Shown here: positions 8,807 to 17,857 of the stretch, one piece after another
Numbering within the stretch: position 1 is the stretch's first letter
Layout of the letters: every line of letters begins with the position of its first letter
Assembly: GCA_003500135.1 (NCBI GenBank)
Contig: DNTA01000266.1
Coordinates: 1-18,038, forward strand
Length of the DNA: 18,038 nt
DNA from: Cytophagales bacterium
GTDB lineage: Bacteria > Bacteroidota > Bacteroidia > Cytophagales > Cyclobacteriaceae
Direction: 5' to 3'
Position numbers and translations under genes: made by a program
Notes under the pieces: model-generated
Told to the model about the DNA's origin: nothing
Databases searched by the model: none
Seen by the model: the letters and a program-made list of their open reading frames with translations, nothing else

Positions 8807-11800
8807 ATGCAGATCAAAAAATCCGCTATCCGCAATGGCCTTCTTTTTACAGCGGGCTTCGTGGCAGTAATAGCCGCAATTTTCTTTCTTAGAAAATCTG
8901 ATTATAAGGTTCAGGCCGTAGCCTCAGGACCGGATGAATTATACGAAGCCTATGTGTCGAGCTATACGGCTGGTATCATTTCAAAAAAGAGTAATATTCT
9001 GGTCAGGTTGGTCGAAAATGTGTACCAGGAAGGTAAATACGACGAACCTATTGACCAGTCGCTCTTTTCCTTTGAACCTTCGGTAAAAGGCGAGGCCTAC
9101 TGGCTGGATGAAGGAACGGTAGAATTCCGTCCGGAAAATCCACTGGAGTCCGGTAAACAATATTCGGTTAAGTTTAAGCTTGGCAAACTGGTCCACACAC
9201 CCGATGACTTGAAAGAGTTTGACTTTTCGTTCCGGACCATACGACAAAATTTTGAGGTTCAGCTCGAAGGGCTTAAAGTGTATGAACAAAAAGACCTGAA
9301 ACGACAAAAATTAATTGGCCGACTGGTTACGGCCGATATTGCTGACAGCGACCAGGTAGAGAAAATGCTTGGCGCCGAGCAGGATGGAAAAGCTTTGGAA
9401 ATTAATTGGAGTCACGAGATAGCAGCTAACATGCATGAATTTATAGTTCAAGAGGTAATGAGAGGTGAAAAAGAAGGAGAGGTTCTGCTCAATGTAGACG
9501 GAGCGCCTATTGAGGTCGATGAAGATCAGGGTATAGAAGTACCGGTTCCGGCCCTGGGCGATTTCAAAGTCATGGAAACCAAGGTGGTACAAAGCCCTCA
9601 GCAATATGTCTTGCTCATTTTTTCTGATCCCTTGCTCAAAAACCAGGACTTTGAAGGTCTGGTCCAAATTGAAGGCGCTTCAAATCTGAGATTTTCGGTT
9701 GATGAAAATGAATTAAAAGTATATCCCTACTCTCGGATGAGTGGCAGGAAAGCCATTAATATCAGGCGGGGAATCAAAAACCTGCTGGGGTATGAGCTCA
9801 AAGAAGGAGATGAAATCACCGCTACTTTTGAACAGGTAAAACCCTCCGTCCGCATGGTAGGAAATGGGGTGATCTTGCCTTCCACCGATGGAATGGTAAT
9901 GCCTTTTGAAGCGGTAAGCTTACGTGCGGTAGATGTTAGAGTAGTAAGGGTTTTTCAAAGCAACATCCTCCAGTTTTTCCAGCGAAATACCTACAATGGC
10001 TCTAATGAACTAAAAAGAGTTGGGAAAATTGTAGCCAATAAGACCGTTCGTCTGGATGCCGGAGGCCTGACAGACCTGGGCAAATGGAACCGCTTCCACC
10101 TGGATCTTTCCGACCTGATCAGTCTTGAACCCGGTGCGATATACCAGGTGGAGATCGGCTATCGAAAAAAATACTCGGTATATTATTGTGATGGTGAGAT
10201 CGACAACCAGCCGATAGACCCCAATCAGGGCTTTCCTGAGGTTGACTGGAGCGGGCCGGATCGCGATTATAGCTATTGGGATAACTATTATGACAATGGT
10301 GATTATAACTGGCGAGACCGGGATAATCCGTGCACATCTTCCTATTATCGGCTTGATCGCGCAGTGTCGCGCAATATTCTCGCTTCTGACATTGGCCTGA
10401 TCGCGAAAATGGGAAGTGATAACAACCTGTTGATATCAGTCACAGATTTAATAGCTGCTGAACCTAAATCAGGCGTACGACTGGAAGTTTACGATTACCA
10501 GCAGCAGCTTTTGGGCAAATCGCAGTCAGGTTCCGATGGTACAAGCGCCATTAAGCTGCCTTCTAAGCCGTTTATGCTAGTGGCCTATTTCAATGAACAA
10601 CGGGGCTATCTGAGACTCGACGACGGCATGTCACTTTCACTGAGTAATTTCAACGTGTCGGGCACCAAAGTAAAAGAAGGGGTAAAGGGGTTTATTTACG
10701 GTGAGCGCGGGGTATGGCGACCGGGCGACGCGATCCACCTCTGTTTTATTCTTGAAGATAAGCAGGACCGGCTACCCAAAGATCATCCCGTTATCTTTGA
10801 ATTTTATGATCCGAGAGGTCAGTTGGTGGAGAAAAAAGTGAAAACCGAATCGGTCAATGGCATTTACAATTTCACTACGGCCACGGATCCTGAAGCGGCC
10901 ACAGGGAACTGGCATGTCAAGGTAGCTGTGGGAAGCGCTGAATTCAACAAACAGGTCAAAATAGAAACGGTTAAACCCAACCGGCTAAAAATAAATTTGG
11001 ATTTTGGGGTAGGGCGCTTTACCTGGCAGGAACGAACAGCCAGCGCTGACCTCAATGTGAAATGGTTGCACGGCGCTCCGGCGAAAAATCTTGAAGCCCG
11101 GTTTAATGTAACGCTGGTTCCGGTACCGGCTACGTTTGAAGACTTTCCGAACCATACCTTTACTGACGAATCCAAACAATACGATACGGAAACCCTGGAA
11201 GTATTTGATGGTATACTCGATGCCACAGGTCACGCCAATGTATCGGTAAAGCTCGATCCCGATGGTGACCCGCCGGGCGCTCTTATGGCCAGTTTTGAAG
11301 GAAAAGTGTTTGAAGAAAGCGGCAATTTCAGTATTGACCGGTTTAACATTCCGTTTTATCCATACCGCAATTATGTGGGAATTCAACTTCCTAAAGGTGA
11401 TCATCGTGGTATGTTGCTCACCGATACCACCCATACCATCCGAATTGCCTCGGTAGACGGTATGGGCAACCCGGTATCTATCGACCGTATGTCAGTGGAA
11501 ATTTATAAGCTAGACTGGAAGTGGTGGTGGGACCAATCCAGCAATACGGTTTCAAGCTATCTGGGCCGCCGGTACCGCGATCCGGTATTTACCTCTTATG
11601 CTTCCACATCCAATGGTCAGGGAACGGCCACTTTCCGGATCAATTACCCGAAATGGGGCAGATATTATGTGAAAGTATGCGACGATGCCGGGGGCCATTG
11701 TGCGGGAAAAGTAGTCTATATAGATTGGCCGGGCTGGGCAGGTCGCGGCAAAAGGGAATTTCCGGGTGGCGCCAATATGTTATCATTTAACACCAATAAG

Positions 11801-14395
11801 GAAACCTATGGCATAGGCGAAAAAGTACGCGTCACCTTGCCGGGAGCGAAAAATGGAAAAGCGTTCGTAACCGTAGAAAACGGGTCCAAAGTGCTGCAAT
11901 CGATTTGGGTGGATACGGAAGAGGGCGAATCCTCCTTCACCTTTGAAACCACTCCTGAAATGACCCCAAATGCATATGTAAGCATTATGCTTTTGCAGCC
12001 ACATTCACAAACCGCTAACGACTTACCGATCCGACTGTATGGCGTGGTCAACATCAATGTAGAAGACAAGGAAAATCATTTGTATCCCGAAATAGCCATG
12101 CCTGATGCCATAGAGCCCGGGCAGGATTTTACCGTGGAAGTTTCGGAAAGAAATGGAAAACCAATGGCCTATACCATTGCCATTGTGGACGAAGGCTTGC
12201 TCGACCTCACTCGATACAAAACGCCTGACCCCTATGAAACTTTTTATGCCCGGGAGGCGCTGGGAGTAAAAACCTGGGATCTTTTTGATGATGTGATTGG
12301 CGCTTACGGAGGAAAACTGGAGCGACTGCTGGCCATCGGAGGAGGTATGGATGAAGCCAACGCACGCAAGTCAAAAGCCAATCGTTTTAAACCGGTAGTA
12401 TTGTTTAAAGGGCCTTTCTATCTCGGAAAAAACGACGAGGAAAAACACACCTTTACCATGCCTCAATACATTGGTTCCGTTCGCACCATGGTCGTTGCAG
12501 CGGATAATGGAAAATATGGGTTTGCTGATCAGGCAACTCCGGTGAAACAGGACCTGATGGTTCTGGGTACCTTGCCAAGGGTTTTGGGACCCGATGAAAA
12601 AGTACAATTGCCGGTTACTGTTTTTGCCATGAAATCACAATTAGGCCAGGTAAAAGTAACGGTAAAGTCCAATGATCTTCTAATGGCAGGCGGGGCAGCG
12701 ACTCAAACCCTGAATTTTACTGAAGAGGGTGAGAAAATGGCCATGTTCGATTTTACAGTAGCGCCAAAAACCGGTATTGCCAGGGTAGAAATTGAAGCGA
12801 GTTCGGGAAGTAAAAAGGCAGTCCATAACATTGAGCTCGATGTACGTAATCTGAATCCGCCAATGACAAATGTGTTTGAGGCGGTCATTGAGCCGGGTCA
12901 ACAACACAAGTTCGACTTCAGCGCTGTCGGTATGGCGGGAACGAATACTGCCGCTCTTGAGGTGAGCGCTATTCCACCCATCAATTTACAACAAAGGCTG
13001 GGCTATTTGATCAGGTATCCGCATGGTTGTATTGAACAAACCATTTCCAGCGTATTTCCACAGCTTTACCTGCCCGATCTGGCAGACCTGAAGCCGGCAC
13101 AAAAACAACGACTGGAAGAAAATGTGAAAAAAGGGATTGAAAGGCTTAAATCCTTTCAGCTCAATAGCGGTGGTTTTGCGTATTGGCCGGGTAATTTGGA
13201 GCACAGCGAATGGGGCTCGAGCTATGCGGCCCACTTCCTGATAGAAGCCAGAAACAAGGGATATGCCGTACCGGGAGGTATGTTACGAAAGTGGGAGCGC
13301 TTTCAAAAAGGACTTGCCAACGAATGGACGCAAAACAATCAACGTTACTACAATCGTGATTTGCAACAGGCGTATCGACTGTACACCCTGGCGCTCAACA
13401 ACAGTCCGGCCAAAGGGGCGATGAACCGAATGCGGGAGCTGCCGGAATTATCCACCCAGGCGCATTGGGTACTGGCATCAGCATATGCCAAAGCAGGAAT
13501 GCCTGAAGCAGCCAGTGCGCTGATAAACGGGCAAACTACTGACATCAAAGAATATCGCCAGCTATCTTATACCTATGGTTCCACCATTCGCGATAAATCC
13601 TTGATCGTAGAAACCCTGTTGTTGCTCAATAAGCGTACAGAAGCATTTGAATTGGTGAGGGCCATTTCAGAAAGGTTGTCGGATCATAATCGCTGGATGA
13701 GCACACAAACCACTGCCTTTGCACTACGCGCCGTTAGTCAGTACGCCATTGGTGACGCGAAAAACCGCGATATAGACGTTGATTATGTGATAAATGGCGC
13801 TTCCGACAATATTGAAACCGGATATAGCACGGCTTTACAGGATATAGAAATTAAAAGTTCGAGAAGTAACACAGCCACTGTCACAAATAATGGCGAGACA
13901 CTGGTTTATGCCCGCATAACGAATACGGGCGTACCTCTTCGCGGAGAGGAAACAGCCGCTGAAAATAATTTGCGACTGAATGTGCGATACACTGACCTGA
14001 AAGGGAATACCATCGATCCGGCTGTATTGGATCAGGGCGCCGATTTTATTGCTGAAGTGGAAGTGTACAACCCCGGAATACGTGGCGAACTAAAAGAACT
14101 GGCGCTGACGCAGATTTTCCCGTCGGGTTGGGAGATCCACAATGAGCGCCTGACGGATAGCCCTCAAACTTTCCAGCAATCGGCAGCAGACTATCGCGAT
14201 ATACGCGACGACCGCGTAATGACCTATTTTAACTTAGGGACTACCAGGAAGAAAATTTTCCGGGTGCAGCTAAATGCATCTTACGCGGGAACATTTTATC
14301 TGCCTGCCGTGCTTTGTGAAGCGATGTACGATAATACCATCAATGCACGGGCGCCCGGCAAGGAGGTACAGGTCAATAAGATCATTAGTCAATAG
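8807..14395 (+). CDS. bacterial alpha-2-macroglobulin (thioester protease trap, YfhM-like)
   Basis: This very large (1862 aa) periplasmic protein is expected to trap proteases covalently after they cleave a bait region. N-terminal residues 1-9 are basic, and about 10-27 form a hydrophobic segment. There is no lipobox Cys, so it is either membrane-anchored or secreted by ordinary cleavage. Macroglobulin-like beta domains follow. The conserved YGERGVWRPGD motif is near 629-639. The A2M domain starts near 1199 (FKGPFYLGK, then PQYIGSVRTMVVAA). The thioester motif GCIEQ at 1407-1411 is intact (Cys1408, Gln1411) and opens an alpha/alpha thioester domain with repeated helical segments. A C-terminal receptor-like beta domain ends the protein. 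A segment between Cys461 and Cys509 is extremely rich in Asp, Tyr, Asn and Trp. The gene precedes pbpC, the usual partner. Family certain; anchoring inferred. Confidence 0.95.
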   Translation: MQIKKSAIRNGLLFTAGFVAVIAAIFFLRKSDYKVQAVASGPDELYEAYVSSYTAGIISKKSNILVRLVENVYQEGKYDEPIDQSLFSFEPSVKGEAYWLDEGTVEFRPENPLESGKQYSVKFKLGKLVHTPDDLKEFDFSFRTIRQNFEVQLEGLKVYEQKDLKRQKLIGRLVTADIADSDQVEKMLGAEQDGKALEINWSHEIAANMHEFIVQEVMRGEKEGEVLLNVDGAPIEVDEDQGIEVPVPALGDFKVMETKVVQSPQQYVLLIFSDPLLKNQDFEGLVQIEGASNLRFSVDENELKVYPYSRMSGRKAINIRRGIKNLLGYELKEGDEITATFEQVKPSVRMVGNGVILPSTDGMVMPFEAVSLRAVDVRVVRVFQSNILQFFQRNTYNGSNELKRVGKIVANKTVRLDAGGLTDLGKWNRFHLDLSDLISLEPGAIYQVEIGYRKKYSVYYCDGEIDNQPIDPNQGFPEVDWSGPDRDYSYWDNYYDNGDYNWRDRDNPCTSSYYRLDRAVSRNILASDIGLIAKMGSDNNLLISVTDLIAAEPKSGVRLEVYDYQQQLLGKSQSGSDGTSAIKLPSKPFMLVAYFNEQRGYLRLDDGMSLSLSNFNVSGTKVKEGVKGFIYGERGVWRPGDAIHLCFILEDKQDRLPKDHPVIFEFYDPRGQLVEKKVKTESVNGIYNFTTATDPEAATGNWHVKVAVGSAEFNKQVKIETVKPNRLKINLDFGVGRFTWQERTASADLNVKWLHGAPAKNLEARFNVTLVPVPATFEDFPNHTFTDESKQYDTETLEVFDGILDATGHANVSVKLDPDGDPPGALMASFEGKVFEESGNFSIDRFNIPFYPYRNYVGIQLPKGDHRGMLLTDTTHTIRIASVDGMGNPVSIDRMSVEIYKLDWKWWWDQSSNTVSSYLGRRYRDPVFTSYASTSNGQGTATFRINYPKWGRYYVKVCDDAGGHCAGKVVYIDWPGWAGRGKREFPGGANMLSFNTNKETYGIGEKVRVTLPGAKNGKAFVTVENGSKVLQSIWVDTEEGESSFTFETTPEMTPNAYVSIMLLQPHSQTANDLPIRLYGVVNINVEDKENHLYPEIAMPDAIEPGQDFTVEVSERNGKPMAYTIAIVDEGLLDLTRYKTPDPYETFYAREALGVKTWDLFDDVIGAYGGKLERLLAIGGGMDEANARKSKANRFKPVVLFKGPFYLGKNDEEKHTFTMPQYIGSVRTMVVAADNGKYGFADQATPVKQDLMVLGTLPRVLGPDEKVQLPVTVFAMKSQLGQVKVTVKSNDLLMAGGAATQTLNFTEEGEKMAMFDFTVAPKTGIARVEIEASSGSKKAVHNIELDVRNLNPPMTNVFEAVIEPGQQHKFDFSAVGMAGTNTAALEVSAIPPINLQQRLGYLIRYPHGCIEQTISSVFPQLYLPDLADLKPAQKQRLEENVKKGIERLKSFQLNSGGFAYWPGNLEHSEWGSSYAAHFLIEARNKGYAVPGGMLRKWERFQKGLANEWTQNNQRYYNRDLQQAYRLYTLALNNSPAKGAMNRMRELPELSTQAHWVLASAYAKAGMPEAASALINGQTTDIKEYRQLSYTYGSTIRDKSLIVETLLLLNKRTEAFELVRAISERLSDHNRWMSTQTTAFALRAVSQYAIGDAKNRDIDVDYVINGASDNIETGYSTALQDIEIKSSRSNTATVTNNGETLVYARITNTGVPLRGEETAAENNLRLNVRYTDLKGNTIDPAVLDQGADFIAEVEVYNPGIRGELKELALTQIFPSGWEIHNERLTDSPQTFQQSAADYRDIRDDRVMTYFNLGTTRKKIFRVQLNASYAGTFYLPAVLCEAMYDNTINARAPGKEVQVNKIISQ

Positions 14396-14402
14396 GAAAT
14401 AA

Positions 14403-14441
14403 AAAATCTCCGGAGCAACCCAATGATGTTCCGGAGATTTT
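14403..14441 (+). terminator. inverted repeat / possible terminator or attenuator just before pbpC
   Basis: AAAATCTCCGGA (14403-14414) pairs perfectly with TCCGGAGATTTT (14430-14441), and a G-U, C-G and A-U extension shortens the loop to about nine bases. It starts eight bases after the alpha-2-macroglobulin stop, and only three bases separate its end from the pbpC ATG. The right arm ends in only four T, then CAAATG. It could terminate most transcripts or set the pbpC level by folding at the translation start. Confidence 0.6.
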
Positions 14442-14444
14442 CAA

Positions 14445-16841
14445 ATGGGTAAGGGTGTGAAGTTGATACAAAAACTCAAAAACATTTTATTTCAAATGCC
14501 ACGGCGCTACAGGTTCATCATTGGGCTGATCATGCTGATGGTACTTGCCTTTTACTTTTCTTTGCCCCAGCCTTTGTTCGAGGTTTCCTATAGCGCCATC
14601 ATTTATGACAGAAACAATAATTTACTCGGGGCTTCCATAGCTCGCGATGGTCAGTGGCGCTTTCCGTTAGGAGACTCCATTCCTGAAAAGTTCGAACATT
14701 CCATCATGCAATTTGAAGATGCCTGGTTTTATCAACATCCGGGTGTCAATCCGGTATCGATGGCGCGTGCGGCTTACCAAAACATTGAGGCAGGCAAAAT
14801 TGTAAGTGGCGGAAGCACCTTAACCATGCAGGTCATCCGTTTGTCACGCCGTGAACCGCGCACGGTTTGGGAAAAACTGGTGGAAATGTGGCTGGCCCTG
14901 CGCCTGGAATTTCGGTATTCAAAAAGTGAAATTTTACAGCTATATGCGGCACATGCCCCCTTTGGAGGTAATGTGGTGGGCCTTGATGCTGCCGCCTGGA
15001 GATATTACGGCCGCTCGCCACACCAACTGTCCTGGGCTGAGTCAGCAACATTAGCCGTCCTGCCCAACAGTCCTTCCTTAATTTTTCCCGGAAAAAACCA
15101 GGAAAAGCTGCTCAAAAAGCGAAACAGGTTATTAAAAAAGCTGTACCACGAAGAGGTGATTGACAGCCTGACCTTTGCCCTGGCGCTGGAAGAACCACTG
15201 CCGGGCCCACCGAAGGCTTTGCCCAATGAAGCTTTCCATGTATTGCAGAGGGCGCAAAAAACCGGATATTCCGGACAAATAGTGCATACGACCATAGATC
15301 CGGTCATACAGGAGCAGGCAAAAACAGCGCTTGGGCACTACCGGTCGATCTTGAAAAGTAATGAGGTGCATAATGCTGCCCTGGTCGTAGTGGAGGTTGA
15401 GAGCGGGGAAGCGCTGGCCTATCACGGCAACCTGCCGGAAACGGGTTTGGAACACAGCGAAATGGTGGACATTATTCATCGACCGAGAAGTACAGGCAGT
15501 ATATTGAAACCCTTTCTGTATGCGGCTATGCTGGATGAGGGCTTGCTCATGCCTGAGGAGCTGATCGCTGATGTGCCGATCCTGATCAACGGCTTTGCAC
15601 CAAAAAACTTCAGCCAGAAATACGAAGGCGCTGTGCCGGCCAATGCTGCCCTGGCACGTTCGCTTAATGTGCCGGCCGTAAAAATGCTCCAGCGCTTTAC
15701 CTATGAAAAGTTTCACCACCTTACCGGTCAGTTAAAGCTTACAAGTATCGATCAACCGGCTGACCACTACGGCTTGTCAATTGTTTTGGGCGGCGCAGAA
15801 GCCAACCTGTGGGAGTTGACGGCAGCATATGCCGGAATGGCCCGCACCTTAAAACACTTTGATGAATGGAAAGGGGATTATCGCTATAGCAAGGCGGATT
15901 ATCACGAAAACACGTTTGTGTCCGGTCGCAATAAGGTTTCGCGTACCGAAGACAAACAAAGTTATCTGTCCGCTTCAGCGATATGGGGCACCTTTGAGGC
16001 CATGCTGGACGTCAGCCGGCCGGAATCGGAATCGTCCTGGGAGTTGTTTAGCAGTGCCCGTAAAGTGGCCTGGAAAACCGGTACGAGCTATGGTTTCCGC
16101 GATGCCTGGGCCATCGGGGTGACACCTGAGTTTGTGGTAGGTGTCTGGGTGGGCAATGCCGATGGTGAAGGCCGCCCGGGATTGACAGGCCTGCAAGCCG
16201 CAGCACCCATTCTATTTGACGTATTCGAACGGCTGCCGGCAACAAAATGGTTTGTGGCGCCCATAGCTGAAATGAATGAAATCACCATATGCAGCCAAAG
16301 CGGTTTGCGCGCGGGGCAATACTGTGCCGAAACAAAGGCGGAGGTATTGCCGCAGAGTTGCCTGAGGGCGGGTATTTGCCGGTACTGTCAAATCGTGCAC
16401 CTCGATGCCTCGAAAAAATATCGCGTCAACAGCCATTGCTACCCCGTTGCCGATATGGAGTCCGCGTCAATGATGGTACTACCGCCGGTGATGGCCTGGT
16501 ACTACCGGCAGGCGCACAGTTTTTATAAACCAATGCCGGTTTGGCTGCCGGGATGTGAAAACCTGGATGACATATCGCCGATCGATTTTATATATCCCGC
16601 TTCCAACGCTAAAGTATATATTCCAAATGAGTTGGATGGAGAAAAAGGGGAGGTACTTTTTGAAGTGGCCCACCAGAAACCGCGCAGCACATTGTACTGG
16701 CACCTGGATGGGCTATACCTGGGCGCCACCGAAAGGTATCATCAAATGCCGGTCCGGTGTGGCGCCGGATGCCATGAAGTGGTGGTGCTCGACCAGGAAG
16801 GCCATCAATTGATAAGGTCTTTTGAGGTGATAAATGAGTGA
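14445..16841 (+). CDS. pbpC: penicillin-binding protein 1C (bifunctional glycosyltransferase/transpeptidase)
   Basis: This is an inner-membrane, periplasm-facing peptidoglycan polymerase, 798 aa. A single transmembrane anchor lies at about residues 22-41. The GT51 glycosyltransferase domain carries the catalytic Glu in FEDAWFYQHPGVNP (Glu91) and GGSTLTMQ (122-129). The transpeptidase domain has all three penicillin-binding motifs: SxxK at Ser352-Lys355 in STGSILKP, SLN at 406-408 and KTG at 544-546. A C-terminal BiPBP_C beta domain (roughly 705-795) is typical of the 1C class. The start MGKGVK sits immediately after a strong hairpin; the basic cytoplasmic stretch and anchor fit this start, although GTG at 14457 is possible. 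The pairing with alpha-2-macroglobulin matches the yfhM-pbpC pair of E. coli. No hairpin terminator follows in the 37 bases before the IS. Confidence 0.95.
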   Translation: MGKGVKLIQKLKNILFQMPRRYRFIIGLIMLMVLAFYFSLPQPLFEVSYSAIIYDRNNNLLGASIARDGQWRFPLGDSIPEKFEHSIMQFEDAWFYQHPGVNPVSMARAAYQNIEAGKIVSGGSTLTMQVIRLSRREPRTVWEKLVEMWLALRLEFRYSKSEILQLYAAHAPFGGNVVGLDAAAWRYYGRSPHQLSWAESATLAVLPNSPSLIFPGKNQEKLLKKRNRLLKKLYHEEVIDSLTFALALEEPLPGPPKALPNEAFHVLQRAQKTGYSGQIVHTTIDPVIQEQAKTALGHYRSILKSNEVHNAALVVVEVESGEALAYHGNLPETGLEHSEMVDIIHRPRSTGSILKPFLYAAMLDEGLLMPEELIADVPILINGFAPKNFSQKYEGAVPANAALARSLNVPAVKMLQRFTYEKFHHLTGQLKLTSIDQPADHYGLSIVLGGAEANLWELTAAYAGMARTLKHFDEWKGDYRYSKADYHENTFVSGRNKVSRTEDKQSYLSASAIWGTFEAMLDVSRPESESSWELFSSARKVAWKTGTSYGFRDAWAIGVTPEFVVGVWVGNADGEGRPGLTGLQAAAPILFDVFERLPATKWFVAPIAEMNEITICSQSGLRAGQYCAETKAEVLPQSCLRAGICRYCQIVHLDASKKYRVNSHCYPVADMESASMMVLPPVMAWYYRQAHSFYKPMPVWLPGCENLDDISPIDFIYPASNAKVYIPNELDGEKGEVLFEVAHQKPRSTLYWHLDGLYLGATERYHQMPVRCGAGCHEVVVLDQEGHQLIRSFEVINE

Positions 16842-16878
16842 TGCGGCCTAATATTGGTAAAGTATTTAAAATTGGATT

Positions 16879-16899
16879 TTTTATTGAATTAGGCACATA
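16879..16899 (+). repeat. left terminal inverted repeat of the IS
   Basis: The sequence begins TTTTATTGAATTAGGC. Compared with the reverse complement of 17837-17857 it is identical at 18 of 21 positions; the differences are at the 11th, 17th and 19th bases. The exact outer edge is uncertain by a few bases because a T run precedes it. Confidence 0.7.
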
Positions 16900-16970
16900 A
16901 TAAATATTGGGGGTTTGTTGTTTATATCATTGATATGCAGTGTCTTATGTTTGAAGTAACACCTAAAATC

Positions 16971-17839
16971 ATGGAAAAAAGATATGAAAACCTCACACTT
17001 TTTGAGTTTCAACAACAATTTCCAGACGATCAAGCCTGTTCCCACCACCTGGCGCTACTTAAATGGCCGCATAGGTTCATCTGTGAAAAGTTGGGCACAC
17101 CCATTATTGCGAAGGAAAATTGAAACATACCCGGCAATGTACCAGGTGTGGCTATCAAGCGGCCCCAACCAGTGGTACACTCTTTCACCAAGTAAAATTA
17201 CCGATCCTCAAAGCATTTTACATTGTCTATTTCATTGCAACGAATAAGCAAGGTATTTCTTCCACTGAACTAAGCCGTAAATTAGGGTTGAGGCAGAAGG
17301 CCATGAAAGCAATGGCCAGTAGCCTGAAATACCCCATAATGGGTAAGGTGGAAGTGGACGAAACAGTAGTAGGAAAACAGGAAGAGGGGACAAAAGGCCA
17401 TCAGAATGAGGATAAAAAGCTGGTTGTAGTAGCCATCGAGCGAGAGGGCAAGGGAATTAACCGGATGTATGCCCGGGTCATTGAAGACGGCAGCCATGCG
17501 TCGTTAAAGCCCTTCTTTGAAGACCATATTGACCCAGGGGCCAAGGTTTCAACCAATGAGTGGAAAGGCTAGAGGCCATTCAAAGGGGTTTTTCCCCATC
17601 TTGAACAGTTGCGTTCTTGTAAAAAAGGCAGGCACTTCCCTGAGATGCACCGGGCGATTATGATGTTCAGGGCTTGGTTGAGGGGTATTCATCATTCGGT
17701 AAAGCATCTACAAAGCTACCTGGGTGAATATTGCTACCGCTTCAACCGACATTTAATGAAGGGGGAAATATTTGCTAATCTCATCGGTAGGATGGTAGCG
17801 CATAGTCCGGTATATTGCAAAAAACCACAGATGACCTAA
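16971..17839 (+). pseudogene. IS1595-family transposase, broken by frameshift and stop
   Basis: The translation reads as one transposase across two lesions. From ATG 16971 (MEKRYENLTLFEFQQQFPDD) it has the family's N-terminal FPD region and WP(H)RFICEK up to the zinc ribbon. A one-base deletion at 17091-17092 shifts the frame exactly where the second ribbon Cys is expected. The ribbon then continues in the new frame with GHTHYCEGK and CTRCGYQ, followed by SGTLFHQVK and GISSTELSRKLGLRQK. Next, about nine residues seem to be missing before MKAMASS (compared from memory with the family). The DDE-like region VEVDETVVG follows, and the frame reaches EWKG, where TAG (17570-17572) replaces an expected Tyr codon. 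The same frame resumes with RPFKG and continues through FPEMHRAIMMF, AWLRGIHHSVKHLQ and EYCYRFNRH to TAA at 17837-17839. The second catalytic Asp appears to be Asn (STNEWKG). Not functional. Confidence 0.85.
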
Positions 17840-17857
17840 GCGCCTATTTCAATAAAA
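17837..17857 (-). repeat. right terminal inverted repeat of the IS
   Basis: Its reverse complement begins TTTTATTGAAATAGGC and matches the left end at 18 of 21 positions. It overlaps the final TAA of the transposase pseudogene and, on the other strand, carries the stop codon of the partial reading frame that enters from the right. Confidence 0.7.

Larger units (their letters stand above)
16879..17857 (+). mobile_element. degenerate IS1595/ISXO2-type insertion sequence
   Basis: About 979 bases are bounded by 21-bp inverted repeats that match at 18 of 21 positions and enclose a broken IS1595-family transposase. The size fits the family. Eight-base target duplications, expected for the family, are not visible: the flanks ATTGGATT and CTTTGGCC do not match. 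This fits an old insertion, a rearranged end, or slightly misplaced boundaries. It sits 37 bases after the pbpC stop. Confidence 0.75.

Noticed and set aside
10864..11434. Overlapping minus-strand open frames inside the alpha-2-macroglobulin gene
   Set aside because: They are shadow frames of a conserved long coding region, with no signal of their own.
15132..15719. 195-codon minus-strand open frame inside pbpC
   Set aside because: It is antisense to the PBP1C glycosyltransferase/transpeptidase region, whose motifs are intact. The translation has no recognisable domain, so it is a shadow.
16935..16970. Upstream in-frame ATG (16935) as the transposase start
   Set aside because: The extra 12 residues do not resemble the family N-terminus. 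The frame is dead in any case, so 16971 was used.
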